Notes: generated by a model not told the origin, from the sequence alone. 64,000 nt of DNA from Caldora sp965222765 (GCA_965222765.1 CBDCVG010000045.1:62001-126000), one strand, 5' to 3'. Shown: positions 1 through 9,604, counted from the first letter of the stretch. Translations and numbers: made by a program.

Positions 1-1
1 T

Positions 2-229
2 AGTTTCAACGGAGAATTTCCCAGTTTGCGGGTAACCTTCGAGCAACTATCTCTCCCTCAACAACGACGCCTGATAGAGATGTTATACTGCCGTCCAGGA
101 CAGTGGAAGCGTCACGATGTACCAGGAGAGTTACAATCTTTGTGGCTATTGTTGAGAATCTTATTAAGACCACGAGTATTGTTTGACCGTCAGCTAAAAA
201 CGAAAGCGATCGCAGTTGCTCAAGTTTAG
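2..229 (+). CDS. C-terminal fragment of a cellulose-synthase-like glycosyltransferase (partial)
   Basis: The frame is open from the window edge to the TAG at 227-229, so only the last 75 residues are present. The reading LPQQRRLIEMLYCRPGQWK followed by SLWLLLRILLRPRVLFDRQ resembles the end of the PilZ-containing C-terminal region of cyanobacterial BcsA-type family 2 glycosyltransferases, where an (I/M)LYCRPGQW motif is followed by a hydrophobic stretch ending in LRPRVLFDR. Such proteins polymerise beta-glucans at the inner membrane and respond to c-di-GMP. The catalytic domain lies outside the window, so the family call rests on this tail alone. Confidence 0.55.
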   Translation, partial: SFNGEFPSLRVTFEQLSLPQQRRLIEMLYCRPGQWKRHDVPGELQSLWLLLRILLRPRVLFDRQLKTKAIAVAQV

Positions 230-367
230 TATGCTAGGGCGTCTTTAAAGTTCACTCCTTAGTACCAGACTGATCCTGCTCAGAGGGTGACAAGCTCTGC
301 TGTTGTCTTGAGCCATAATGCTTTTAGCCCATTTATTCTCGCAAAAGATGAAGGTTTTTCTGGGGAA

Positions 368-409
368 CTAGTACCGCTGCGCGGAATTAAGAATTAAGAA
401 TGCTTATAG
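368..409. repeat. Dispersed repeat C, copy 1
   Basis: Starts CTAGTACCGCTGCGCGGAAT and continues with AAGAATTAAGAATGCTTATAG. A close copy lies at 25123-25178. No gene is visible from 230 to the element at 627; the gap consists mainly of this repeat and the two that follow it. Confidence 0.6.
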
Positions 410-509
410 TGGCGCGACACGACTAAAACTGTAGGTTGGGTGGAAACGAAGTGAAACCCAACGGAATATCCTGCGGTGTTGGGTTACGCTACCGCTTCAC
501 CCAACCTAC
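408..509. repeat. Dispersed palindromic repeat B, copy 1
   Basis: Begins TAGTGGCGCGAC. Two inverted arms follow: GTAGGTTGGGTGGAAACG at 431 and its complement ending CTTCACCCAACCTAC at 509, giving a long imperfect hairpin. A second copy with the same 5' extension is at 34268-34365. Confidence 0.7.
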
Positions 510-527
510 CTAATCCTCCATTTTAGC

Positions 528-626
528 TTAGGACTTACGCACTCAACTGTCATGCTGAACGATAGTGAAGCATCTCAGCCCCCTCGGAGATCCTTCGCTA
601 TCGCTCAGGATGACATAATTCTATTA
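528..626. repeat. MITE-like dispersed repeat A, copy 1
   Basis: Starts with the end motif TTAGGACTTACGCAC and carries two internal palindromes, one around TGAACGATAGTGAAGC and one around GATCCTTCGCTATCGC. Its far end is cut by the IS-like element at 627. Other copies lie at 34617, 39124, 57791 and 59186. Confidence 0.65.
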
Positions 627-1920
627 GGAACTTCCAAAAAATAAAACATCCCACAAAAAGAATGATAATCATTGTCAGGCGGATAGGAAGGGGCAGCCTT
701 GGCTGCCCCTTCCTATCCCCTCATCTAGGGCTTGCTGCATAGCCTTGTGGAAGCCATACCAGACATGGCTTTCAAGTAATTTTTTTGCTTGAAGAGTGCT
801 TGCGATCGCAAGCACAAAACAGCGACACATTTTGATTTTTATTTGCGTAATATTCACGCAAATATTACACAATTACTTTGCACTTCTCTCCACCAGTATA
901 ATTGCGGCATAAAACTATTGTAACAAGCTTGAAAACTACGTGGCGACACAATTTATGTCAATAAACCACTTACCTAAATTTGGGAAATCTTCATTGGCAC
1001 AATGAGTGAGGTGGATAGTAAGCCAAACGTATATTGAGTTGATATTGCTGAGCAAACTCGACGATACGTTTCATGAATTGAGTACGACGGGAACTATTTT
1101 CTGCTCCATTATCTTGGTTAATAACCAGTGTCTTAATCTGGGTAAACCGCCCACTTTCTCGCTCCCAAAAAATCGGCTATTACATCAACTATAAAGTCAC
1201 TAGTAACTTTCGATTCTGTGAAGTACAAAAATAATTCATCTAATTCTGGAAGAAAGATGCCGTAAGGCGTTACAGTTGTTTTTGGGTTATAATCATGGTC
1301 TTCAGCCGAGGTTGGAATTCGGTTTTTTCCACCACGAGCAAATGAACCTATTTTTACGCGAGCTTTGGCATCTAGACTAAGGCGTAAAATACTTGGGTCG
1401 TCTTGTGCCTCTTGATTAATTATTGCTAGTTGTGAGAAGATGGCATCAGTTTCCGGAATTTTTTTTGAGGTTGAACTTTTGCCACCCGTCTCAGACGATA
1501 GCCCAACTCATTTAACTTGAGACGAATCGTTTCTACAGTTGGTAACTCTTCGGAACTATAACCAAATTTTGATATTAATTGCTTTCTTACTTCAGCTGCA
1601 CTCAGGCGTGTATATAATCTTTGACTTTTAAAACTGGGGTCTGTTTGAGATTGAGAATCAACTAATTTTTTCAGATCTGATAAAAGATTTGGTAAATTTT
1701 CTTCAATTTTCTTTCTACTTCAGCTCCTCAGTTAATTCTATATACACCCCTGCTCTACCCAAAAAATCACTCCAGCTCAAATTTACTATAAAAAGGGGAG
1801 CTTTGGGGCGAAAAGTCACCCCCCAAAGGATAGGAAGGGGCAGCCGTTGGCTGCCCCTTCCTATCCGCATGACAATAATTATCATTCTTTTTATGGGATG
1901 TTTTATTTTTTGGAAGTCCC
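627..1920 (-). mobile_element. Degenerate ISAzo13-like element with long terminal inverted repeats
   Basis: The ends are inverted copies about 75-90 bp long. The left end starts GGAACTTCCAAAAAATAAAA at 627, and the right end is its complement ending TTTTTTGGAAGTCCC at 1920. Both arms continue through AATGATAAT(C/T)ATTGTCA into a hairpin built on GGATAGGAAGGGGCAGCC. The interior holds a decayed transposase. The sequence TTA abuts both ends, which could be a short target duplication. The right end lies inside a QueD-like gene; the left flank is repeat A rather than the missing part of that gene. The family call comes from recalled transposase motifs. Confidence 0.7.
995..1722 (-). pseudogene. 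ISAzo13-family transposase remnant
   Basis: On the minus strand, pieces read in order KKIEENLPNLLSDLKKLVD, TRLSAAEVRKQL, LNELGYRLRRVAKVQPQKK, then after a frameshift near 1466 SLDAKARVKIGSFARGGKN, TPYGIFLPELDELFLYF, SKVTSDFIVDVIADFL, and after another break TLVINQDNGAENSSRRTQF and RLAYYPPHS. These are the successive motifs of the ISAzo13 (Rhodopirellula-type) DDE transposase. The N-terminal third and the C-terminal block expected after YYPP (SKYNPIE...) are missing, so the gene cannot be active. Confidence 0.8.
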
Positions 1921-2240
1921 TTAGCAATGTTCTCTGCTGTGGGATTCTCATCCATAAGATACAAAGCTTCCCCCATTTGTGCCAAAAATTCTATCACTGG
2001 ATCTTGACGACAAAGAATCATTCTGTGATCAAGGTTGGTATCGATCCAGCCTTTAACTGTTTTACGGATTTCCTCGAAGTCTACAACCATCCCCAATTCG
2101 TCTAAGGAATCGGATTCTATCTCAATTTCAACGATCCCGTTATGTCCGTGCAGGTGTTGGCACTTACCTTGATAATTCAACAACCGATGACCATAACAAA
2201 AATTAATAACTTTCGTGACTGAGTGGATGGTACGTTTCAT
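1767..2240 (-). pseudogene. 6-pyruvoyltetrahydropterin/6-carboxytetrahydropterin synthase (QueD-like), 3' end replaced by IS
   Basis: Residues 1-107 match the QueD/PTPS fold. They include CYGHRL, the GKCQHLHGHNG block carrying the family's Cys and zinc-binding His residues, and VVDFEEIRK and LDHRMI. After NPTAENIAK the reading enters the right end of the ISAzo13-like element and continues with unrelated residues to a stop at 1767. The expected last ~25 residues, including the conserved Glu of a V(R/Q)LWET-type motif, are absent and are not found beyond the element. The product would have made a 7-deazaguanine or pterin intermediate; this copy is probably inactive. It sits 31 bp from the cyclase gene on the same strand. 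Confidence 0.8.
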
Positions 2241-2271
2241 AAAATCAATCGTTGATTTAGCTGTTGAGATT

Positions 2272-4959
2272 TTAGAATAAGGTTTTCTCTTTCAGCCAAT
2301 AAGTCATCATTTCTCCTTTCCCCTTGACGGTAATCGTGCCTCGTTCTTCAAAGATATACTTGTCCTTCAAGAGTGCATAAGTAGCTGCTGTAACTTGAAT
2401 CCCCCCTGCCATTCCCATAGACTCCATGCGGGAAGCAACATTAACAGTATCGCCCCACAAGTCATAAGCAAACTTTTTCGTGCCAATTACTCCTGCCACC
2501 ACAGGACCACTATTGATGCCAATGCGAAGATGGAAGGGTTGACCATCGTCTTGTTGAAAGCGAGTAATTTCCCGTTGCATGTCCAATGCCATCTCGACAA
2601 CAGCTTCAGCATGATCAGATCTTGGTGTAGGAAGACCGCCTACTACCATGTAAGCATCTCCAATCGTCTTAATTTTCTCTAAGCCATGCTTTTCCGTCAG
2701 CTGATCAAATACGGAAAATATCTTGTTAAGCAAATCTACAAGTTGTGTGGCAGAAATCTGAGCAGAAAGTTCTGTAAAGCTAACTAAATCGGCAAACAAA
2801 ACTGTGACTTTGTCAAAGCTATCGGCGATAATGCTTTCTTGTAGTTTCAGCCGTTTAGCAATAGGAGCAGGCAAAATGTTATACAGCAAATCTTCAGTAC
2901 ATTGTTGTTGATAATGGAGAGCTTCTTCCCAAATCTTGCGCATTGTGATATCAACAACACTGCCTTCGTAGTAGAGCGGCTTGTCTTTGGTATTACAGAC
3001 AACGTGGGCATTCTCCTCAATCCAAATGATACTACGATCCTGACGATAGACCTGAGACTGAAAATTTGACACCCGTTCCTGTGCTTGCATGAGAGCTACA
3101 AATTCTGCTCGACGAGACTTGTCAACATAAAGTTGCTGGTTGATATTCTGCAAACAAGCTATTAGCTCTTCAGGCGAGGAATAGCCATAAATTTTTGCCA
3201 GCGCTGGATTGGCACTTAAATATTTTCCCTCAGGTGTCGTCTGGAACAGACCTTCATCAGTATTCTCAAAGATGCTGCGATATTTCTCCTCAGCTTGCTG
3301 TAGCGCTGCTTCTGCTTGCTTGCGTTCTGTAATATTGATGCTGCTACCAATGATACGATAAATACGCCCTTTCTCATCCTGCAGTGGAGTTAGGCTAGTA
3401 AACCACCAAGTCTGTTGCCCCTGGAACGGCAAGCACTCCTCATAACTAATCGTTTCTTCAGTTTCAATACAAGCCTGATAACGTTGCTCTATAACTGATG
3501 CGGTATCGGAAGAAAGCACTTGGGCGGGAGTTTTTCCCTGTAACTTGGTTGAGGGAATACCTGTTAAAATCTCATGGGTAGGATTTAATCCCACATACTG
3601 AAATTGACCGTTTTCTAAAACGTCCACAACAAAAATTGACTGTGCTACACCATCGTAAATACTACGTAAAAAGAGTTCTTTTTCCGTCAGTTCCTGAGTA
3701 CGCTCTTGGACTTTGAGTTCTAAGGTTTGGGCATACTGTTCTAATGCTTGATGGGAAAGTTGCAATTCTTGCCAAAGAAGAAAACCACGACTGATCAACC
3801 CTGCACTAACAAAAGCTAAGAAAGGCGAGGTAACAGTCAACCACCAACCTCTAAGAAAGAATAAGTAGGCACTCCCCATCAGACTACCAGTAGTAGCCAG
3901 AATGACAATAACTACCCAAAAAGGAGAACGAACTTTCCATCCCAAAATTGTTCCTATACTCGACCATAGGAAAACCGATAACCACTCTATCGGTTCTGGT
4001 ACACCCCTAAGGAGTTGCCTGCCATCTAAGGCGGCACTTAAAATCTGACTCGCGAGGTCGGCGTGCAGCTCGATACCTGACCAGATCGTGTTAGGGTTTG
4101 TAGTAAAAGGGGTGTAGAAGTTATCATCCAGACTGGCGGCAACGGAGCCAATCACAACAATTCGCCCTCGCATCAGATTATTAGGAATTCTGTCTTCGAG
4201 AACGTCAGTCATGGAAATTTTTGGGACTCTTTCACGCCCTTCGTGAAAGTTTGCAAGGATTTGATAGCCACCTACATCGGCACGGATGTAACCGCCTTCA
4301 TTCTCTTGAAGTGGTCGAAACTTAGCTTTCCCTAGCTTGAGAATTCCTTCCTTGTCTGTATTTTGGAGTGTAATGTTTTCTGCTTCTAAATAGGCTAAGG
4401 CTAGCTTAGTTCCGAGGGTCATATTGATTTTGCCATCAGGGTCGCGCACAGATAATAGGTAGCGACGAACTTTGCCATCAGCGTCAATCACTAAGTCGCT
4501 GGCAGCAATCTGATTTTGTTCCCGCAGTGCAGGGGGTGGGTCAACCGCTGGTGCATTAGTATTACTCAGTGCCCTTTGAATGCCAATCAGATTCAGCGTC
4601 GACGTAAATACTTTTACTAATTCCTGATGTCCAGGTTCAACTGGAAGATTGCGATAGAGCCCTAATCCAATGACTCTCGGCTGCTGTTGTTTGAGCTTTT
4701 CTAAAACTTTGGCTAGGGTAGCATCTGACATCGGCCAGCGTTCCAAGCGGGAGATGTCTTCCTCATCAATTGTGACAATCACTAAACGGGATTTACTCGA
4801 TTCCAAGGGACGCAGACGAAACCATCGATCTAAAATGGCAGATTCTAGCAATTGCAACGTTCCAGCCCATTGCAGACCTAAAACTGCTCCGGTCACACCT
4901 ACAACGATTGTCCCAAGAATTCGCCCCCGAAGGAATTGCGTTTTCAGCTTTGTCCACAT
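2272..4959 (-). CDS. CHASE2-PAS-PAS adenylate cyclase
   Basis: About 895 residues from the ATG at 4959; an 18-residue longer reading would need a TTG start. Order: one N-terminal membrane segment, an extracytoplasmic CHASE2 sensor (about 30-330), a cluster of membrane helices (about 330-390), a coiled coil, two PAS domains (about 435-690), and a class III cyclase domain (about 715-885). The cyclase keeps the first metal Asp (LFADLVSFTE), IKTIGDAYM with the purine-reading Lys and second metal Asp, and DLWGDTVNVASRM with the adenine-selecting Asp and the Asn/Arg pair. It should therefore make cAMP. CHASE2 cyclases often sit beside DUF928 and CHAT genes in cyanobacteria, as here. The CHASE2 ligand is unknown. 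Confidence 0.9.
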   Translation of the reverse strand: MWTKLKTQFLRGRILGTIVVGVTGAVLGLQWAGTLQLLESAILDRWFRLRPLESSKSRLVIVTIDEEDISRLERWPMSDATLAKVLEKLKQQQPRVIGLGLYRNLPVEPGHQELVKVFTSTLNLIGIQRALSNTNAPAVDPPPALREQNQIAASDLVIDADGKVRRYLLSVRDPDGKINMTLGTKLALAYLEAENITLQNTDKEGILKLGKAKFRPLQENEGGYIRADVGGYQILANFHEGRERVPKISMTDVLEDRIPNNLMRGRIVVIGSVAASLDDNFYTPFTTNPNTIWSGIELHADLASQILSAALDGRQLLRGVPEPIEWLSVFLWSSIGTILGWKVRSPFWVVIVILATTGSLMGSAYLFFLRGWWLTVTSPFLAFVSAGLISRGFLLWQELQLSHQALEQYAQTLELKVQERTQELTEKELFLRSIYDGVAQSIFVVDVLENGQFQYVGLNPTHEILTGIPSTKLQGKTPAQVLSSDTASVIEQRYQACIETEETISYEECLPFQGQQTWWFTSLTPLQDEKGRIYRIIGSSINITERKQAEAALQQAEEKYRSIFENTDEGLFQTTPEGKYLSANPALAKIYGYSSPEELIACLQNINQQLYVDKSRRAEFVALMQAQERVSNFQSQVYRQDRSIIWIEENAHVVCNTKDKPLYYEGSVVDITMRKIWEEALHYQQQCTEDLLYNILPAPIAKRLKLQESIIADSFDKVTVLFADLVSFTELSAQISATQLVDLLNKIFSVFDQLTEKHGLEKIKTIGDAYMVVGGLPTPRSDHAEAVVEMALDMQREITRFQQDDGQPFHLRIGINSGPVVAGVIGTKKFAYDLWGDTVNVASRMESMGMAGGIQVTAATYALLKDKYIFEERGTITVKGKGEMMTYWLKEKTLF

Positions 4960-5291
4960 CGATAATTGTTTGTCTCTAGCTACAGAGATGCATCCAGAGA
5001 GGGAGTATGTCAACGATGTACGCCCGCACTTAGTGCTGCTTTACTGCTATCCCAGCCTATCAAAGCATCCCTAAAAGTCTTGTGACCCAAGCCCTAAAAC
5101 CTTAAATTCTTCTCCCAGCCTTGAGAGAAAGGGCTGGAGAGCTGAGCGAAATTTTAGTTATAATTTCTAGCGAAGTATCCTCTCAAATCATTACTTTTCC
5201 TTTGTTTCCCCATCTCCCGACCCTTTTTTTAGCTCACCCGCGGCTGGGGGATGGGGGAAAGGATTGGTTTTCAAACCTAACATGTTCTCTA

Positions 5292-6080
5292 TTAATCTTC
5301 CACAGGTTGAGTAGCGATCGCCTTCGGCACTTCTAAATCGCTCACATTCAGTCCCCCTGATGCCGTTAATTGTGTCCAAGCATCAGCGACTGCTGGATTA
5401 TGTGGTTGGGTGTGCTGAAGTTCCACTAATATTTCTAGTGCATCATACCAAAATCCTTCCTTGGCATAGAGGGAAACTTTTTCTATGGCTGTAGCTTTTT
5501 CTAATTGTTGCTTTAAAGTATCACTGGGTTGAGTGTGTTCAACCCAACCGCCTACGACCTGGTCTTCTGTACGATCATCCGGATTGCAAGCTAGGGCAAC
5601 AGTCCAGTAGTAGGGCTGATCCGGTGCTAGCGATCGCGCAGTATCCGGTAAGGGGATACTAATTAAACCCACTTGAGAAACGGGGACACTAACTTGGTAC
5701 ATCCCGTTCATATGCTCATCAAACAGGCTAAATTCGGCTTTCTTGGCAGTTGTTTCGGGGAGATGAACGAGTAAATTTGGGCGATCGCTTTGAGATAACC
5801 CAATATGACGACCAGGGGCTATAGCAGTTAAAGAACCAGAGCTTGCAGAGGGATTTGACAAACAAGCTTCCCCAATAGGACGAGAACCGCCCCCAGCTGT
5901 ACCGCCACGGGGAGCATCTTTACCAGGAGGGGGTTCAAAGGTAGCTACAACGCTATGCTCTGCCTGAGCTTTAGCTGTTAGATGTGGTGCGAGTACAATT
6001 GATAACGATAAGAAGACAGATATCAGTCTAAAGGAAGATGTCATAAAAATCATAAATTGTAATTCCGTAATTTTATGCAC
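5292..6080 (-). CDS. DUF928 family exported protein
   Basis: 262 residues with a cleavable signal peptide (hydrophobic stretch about 12-34 ending LTAKAQA). The mature part has the DUF928 signature: GGTAGGGSRPIGEAC near the start, HIGLSQSDRPNLLVHLPET, then SLPDTARSLAPDQPYYWTV-like reading and a V(V)GGWVEH block. The domain is known almost only from cyanobacteria and its biochemistry is not established. It lies between the CHASE2 cyclase and the CHAT protein on the same strand, a neighbourhood seen repeatedly for this family. The likely location is the periplasm or cell surface. The first Met may be one of several (MHKITE, MIFM, MTSS). Confidence 0.85.
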   Translation of the reverse strand: MHKITELQFMIFMTSSFRLISVFLSLSIVLAPHLTAKAQAEHSVVATFEPPPGKDAPRGGTAGGGSRPIGEACLSNPSASSGSLTAIAPGRHIGLSQSDRPNLLVHLPETTAKKAEFSLFDEHMNGMYQVSVPVSQVGLISIPLPDTARSLAPDQPYYWTVALACNPDDRTEDQVVGGWVEHTQPSDTLKQQLEKATAIEKVSLYAKEGFWYDALEILVELQHTQPHNPAVADAWTQLTASGGLNVSDLEVPKAIATQPVED

Positions 6081-6424
6081 ATTTTTAATCTAGTTTGACA
6101 CATAATTTTTTTCTAGTCTAAGTACCATTACGAAATTAATTGAATATTTCGTGAAGATAGGCACTCTTACAAAAGTAAATATAGCCTTTCTCAAACCAAA
6201 TTGGGGTTAGTTACACCCATTTTGAAAAAGCTAGGGAAGCTGAGGGAGCTGAAGGAGAATATAAGGTGGGTAAGATAGGTATATTTGGGTGCATTTGATA
6301 TAATCTATTTAAACACAAAGACATTGAGTTAAAAAAAGGACTTTGATAGCGTTAATATCCCTCCTGCAAGGGAAAAAAGCTATACAACTCAATAGTAAAT
6401 ATACAAATAATTTTATGCGACTAT
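6081..6424. other. Intergenic region, no gene seen
   Basis: 344 bp between the DUF928 gene and the CHAT gene. It is AT-rich with no convincing frame, RNA or long repeat. It probably holds the DUF928 promoter and the end of the CHAT transcript. Confidence 0.4.
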
Positions 6425-9052
6425 TCAAAGCCAATTACCAACCAAAATAAACGGAGCCCAGAAGTAAGGATGACTGGATTCCGGTTGTTTGAGTAAATGG
6501 ATTTGAGCTAGTTGTACAGCTTCAGCTTTAGTGATTTTGCGAGTAAATAATTCTTGGTAGAACTGCTCCATGAAATCTGCTGTAGATTCATCACTAACTG
6601 TCCAGAGTGTACCTAGGGTACTGCGAGCACCTGAGCGCACTGCTACTCCAGCTAGTCCTAATGCTGCTCGTTGATCTCCTTTGGCGGTTTGGCAAGCACT
6701 CAGTACGAAAAGTTCTAAGGGAGGCGAGTTAGATAATTCGCGATTGGTTAATAAGGTATTCAATTGTTTAACATCGAGTCGTCCATCCCAAGTGAGAATA
6801 AACGTTTCTTCCGGTTTGGAGCTAAACTGACCATGAGTGGCTAGGTGAACGATTGAGTAGGGTTGGGTTTTGACTTGAGTTTCCAATGCTTGATTGGTGA
6901 ACTGTTGGTCAAGTAAAACGGTTCCTGAAACAGTTGCACCAATTTCCTTGACTTCCTGCTTAACTCCTGGTAGAGGAGAAAATTCCTCTTTGCCTTCACT
7001 CAAGCCCCCCAGTAAGGCTTTAAACTGTCTCTGTGCCAAAGGTTGAGGGGTTAATAGCTGTAAACTGGGTGCGATCGCAATTCCATACTGTTCAATTAAA
7101 TACTGTTTTCCATCGTGTAAAGCTGCGATCGGTATATTTCGGAGGGAGCCATCAAGCACAAACACCAGTGTTTTAATCGACTGGCGGGTTAAATCCTCAG
7201 CAGCCGGTTGCACCAACCAACCATAAATTTCTTGAGCAACGGTTAATCTTTCTTGGGCAAAGGAAGTGCGTCTTAAGGATTGGCGCATCCGATTGATTGC
7301 CTGTTCCACTTGTTCTTGAGACAGATTGGTTGTATATTTACGCAGCGATTGACCGGGCAGTGACAGAATAACTTCTAAGCGATCGCGTAGAATAATCGGG
7401 TAAATGACAGCTGCCGTTGGGTCGATGCGATCAATATCTTGGGGCTGAGTATCTAAGCAAGCTTCCCGAAAGAAATTAGCCAGTTCAGCTAGTTGGAGTG
7501 TCTCAATGGTTGCCCGTGCTTGTTGAAGGTTGGCTTGACTCACTTCCCCAGCTTCCCCTTGGGTAGGATTAACCCCCCCTGCCCCCCCTTGGTAAGGGGG
7601 GGAGTGAGTAGGTTGTAAGAGTAAATCCACCAATTCTCGATAAACGGGTTCAACCTGTTCCCGAAAGGAAAACTGTACGTCTTGGTTAATGCTCACTAAA
7701 TCTTGCCTTAGGGATTGCAGGGTATTGACTGCATCCGTATAAAATGCGATCGCTCCTTTTCTATCCCCTGTCTTAAGCAGTAATTGCCCCATTTGCCACT
7801 GCCACTGATAAGCAATTTCTGAGGCATGGATAGTCTGGGTTAAGTGGAGTGCTTCTTGAGTGAGGCGTTTAGCTTCCTCCCACTGTTGCCCTTCTAAATA
7901 GAGTTGTCCCAAACGCCCTACAGCATAGGATTCCGCCCGGAGATTCCCTAACAGTTTTGCTTGCTGTTGAGCTATTGCCAAGAGTTGAGCGGTGCTTGTC
8001 ACGTCGTTTGGATTGAGTTTAACCAAACTCTTGGCTAGCTCAATTTGAGCATAAATGGTTGTTTGGCTAGGAGGTAAGTTTGCCAGTTGAGTTTGAATCA
8101 ATGGGAGTAGGTTTTGAGCTTCTTGAAGGCGATTGAGTTGAACCAAAAGATTGAGCTGATGGATTTGGGCTTGCAGCCGAACTGGGCTATTTTCAGCTGC
8201 TGCTTGCTGGTAATATTGGAGTGCCATTTCCGTCTGCTCTTGGGCTTCGGCAAGACTGCCTAAACTGAGCCGAGCCACCTGAATATCTCCAAGAGATTGC
8301 AGCTTTTGTGCCACAGCTAAGCCTTGCTCTAGGATATTTTGGGAAGCGACAAAATCTCCCGCAACCCGCAGCACCTTCCCCAAGTTCAGAAGTCCAGCAA
8401 GTTTAAGTTGGGAGTCACTTTGGCTAGTTAGGGATGCATCCACTTGTTCCAATGTGGTTCTGGCACGTAGGTATAACCCTAGCGCTTGTAATGCTCTGGC
8501 TTGGTTGAGTTGGGTACCAATTTCACCTGTAGAATCCCCTAATTCCCTGTAGAGCTTTTCCGCTTGTTTCCAAGTTTCTAAAGCCGTTTCTACTTTTTCC
8601 TGGTTGAATTGTAGTTGTCCTTGATTGTTGAGAATTTGGGCAAGGATAAATTTAGATTGGGGTAATGTTTGATTCGTTATCAAAGCCACTGCCTGATTCA
8701 TGGTAGCTTCAGCTTCTGGGAATTGTCCGAGTTGCTGAGAAGCCAGAGCCAGATAACTGAGCACTAATCCCTGATTAAAAATATCTCCTTGGGACTTGAA
8801 TTCAGAGGTAGCCTTCTTCCAAACATTTGCGGCTTCTAAGTATTGCCCTTGTTGATAGAGCGTTTGTCCCTTTTGGAGTTGGATCTCAGTTTGAGCAATA
8901 ATTTGTCTTGAAGAGAATGATAAATGCGATCGCTCACTTGTAGCTGCATGGACACCCACAGCCAGAAGAAATCCAAGCAGCGTAAAAAGGATGAGTGCCA
9001 GTAACAGGTTTTTAAGGATTATTTTATAGAGATATCGGCGTAATAACTTCAT
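6425..9052 (-). CDS. Membrane-anchored TPR protein with C-terminal CHAT protease domain
   Basis: 875 residues. A hydrophobic N-terminal segment (about 12-36) is a signal anchor, followed by many TPR-like helical hairpins (about 50-460, e.g. QGQYLEAANVWKKA) and a CHAT caspase-like domain (about 560-875). The catalytic His is in HLATHG (about 740) and the Cys in LSACQT (about 788); the late CHAT block GARSTLGTLWTVSDESTADF is intact, so proteolytic activity is plausible. A Gly/Pro linker, SPPYQGGAGGVNPTQ (about 480-495), is encoded by a GC-rich repeat and looks like an in-frame insertion. Its target is unknown; neighbouring DUF928 and TPS exoproteins are candidates by context. Confidence 0.88.
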   Translation of the reverse strand: MKLLRRYLYKIILKNLLLALILFTLLGFLLAVGVHAATSERSHLSFSSRQIIAQTEIQLQKGQTLYQQGQYLEAANVWKKATSEFKSQGDIFNQGLVLSYLALASQQLGQFPEAEATMNQAVALITNQTLPQSKFILAQILNNQGQLQFNQEKVETALETWKQAEKLYRELGDSTGEIGTQLNQARALQALGLYLRARTTLEQVDASLTSQSDSQLKLAGLLNLGKVLRVAGDFVASQNILEQGLAVAQKLQSLGDIQVARLSLGSLAEAQEQTEMALQYYQQAAAENSPVRLQAQIHQLNLLVQLNRLQEAQNLLPLIQTQLANLPPSQTTIYAQIELAKSLVKLNPNDVTSTAQLLAIAQQQAKLLGNLRAESYAVGRLGQLYLEGQQWEEAKRLTQEALHLTQTIHASEIAYQWQWQMGQLLLKTGDRKGAIAFYTDAVNTLQSLRQDLVSINQDVQFSFREQVEPVYRELVDLLLQPTHSPPYQGGAGGVNPTQGEAGEVSQANLQQARATIETLQLAELANFFREACLDTQPQDIDRIDPTAAVIYPIILRDRLEVILSLPGQSLRKYTTNLSQEQVEQAINRMRQSLRRTSFAQERLTVAQEIYGWLVQPAAEDLTRQSIKTLVFVLDGSLRNIPIAALHDGKQYLIEQYGIAIAPSLQLLTPQPLAQRQFKALLGGLSEGKEEFSPLPGVKQEVKEIGATVSGTVLLDQQFTNQALETQVKTQPYSIVHLATHGQFSSKPEETFILTWDGRLDVKQLNTLLTNRELSNSPPLELFVLSACQTAKGDQRAALGLAGVAVRSGARSTLGTLWTVSDESTADFMEQFYQELFTRKITKAEAVQLAQIHLLKQPESSHPYFWAPFILVGNWL

Positions 9053-9107
9053 CGGCTGCTAATATAGCACTTCTCAATTTTTTACTATTGACATCTGTTA
9101 CGAATTA

Positions 9108-9368
9108 TCACTCTTTATAGACATCGCGGCGATGCTTGCACTGTAATAGAAGAATTATCAGCGCCTCATCATCAATTTCATAACGAACGCGATAATTGCT
9201 AATACGAATTCGATATTCGTTCGCTTTACCTTTCAGCTTGACAACCCCATCTGGACGTGGATTATCGGCAAGTTGCTGAATTTTGATGGCGATGCGTTCA
9301 TAGATTTCATCGGGCAATGCATCAAGCTGTTTTTGCACAGCTTTGGGAATAATAATGGTGTGAGTCAT
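9108..9368 (-). CDS. RelE/ParE family toxin
   Basis: 86 residues with the compact RelE/ParE pattern: IPKAVQKQLDALP (helix 1), IQQLADNPRPDGVVKLKG, then the beta core EYRIRISNYRVRYEIDD and a C-terminal HRRDVYKE. RelE types cleave mRNA on the ribosome and ParE types inhibit gyrase. The basic HRRDVY end and RIGDYR-like core favour the RelE/mRNA-interferase side, but this cannot be settled from sequence alone. Its start overlaps the upstream antitoxin stop by 4 bp (ATGA), indicating translational coupling. Confidence 0.85.
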   Translation of the reverse strand: MTHTIIIPKAVQKQLDALPDEIYERIAIKIQQLADNPRPDGVVKLKGKANEYRIRISNYRVRYEIDDEALIILLLQCKHRRDVYKE

Positions 9369-9604
9369 GCAGAATATTTTGCCCGTTGCGCTTGGTACTG
9401 GTCAAAGGTCATATAATCACCTGCTACATAGTCAGCGCGGGCAGTTTGGATTTCGGCAATATCTTCTGATGAATCTTCTTCAGCCGAAAATAGTTCAGCT
9501 TCTAGAAGTGCCAATAATTTTCGCTTTTCAGTGATTCCAAGCGACAAGATAGCTTCCTCTAAGGATTCTAACGAAACACTTATCCTTAAAATGTTCTCAG
9601 TCAT
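9365..9604 (-). CDS. Antitoxin of the RelE/ParE pair
   Basis: 79-residue acidic, helical protein immediately upstream of the toxin and overlapping it by 4 bp. The centre reads LGITEKRKLLALLEAEL and the end is YMTFDQYQAQRAKYSA. The C-terminal half is the likely toxin-binding tail and the N-terminal half the likely dimer/DNA-binding part. I cannot place it in a named antitoxin family; position, size and coupling make the role likely. Confidence 0.75.
   Translation of the reverse strand: MTENILRISVSLESLEEAILSLGITEKRKLLALLEAELFSAEEDSSEDIAEIQTARADYVAGDYMTFDQYQAQRAKYSA

Noticed and set aside
675..872. 65-codon minus-strand frame inside the IS-like element
   Set aside because: It reads through the terminal hairpin of the element and has no recognisable product.
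1689..2105. 138-codon plus-strand frame across the element end and queD
   Set aside because: It reads antisense to the QueD similarity and through the inverted repeat; a shadow of the real minus-strand gene.
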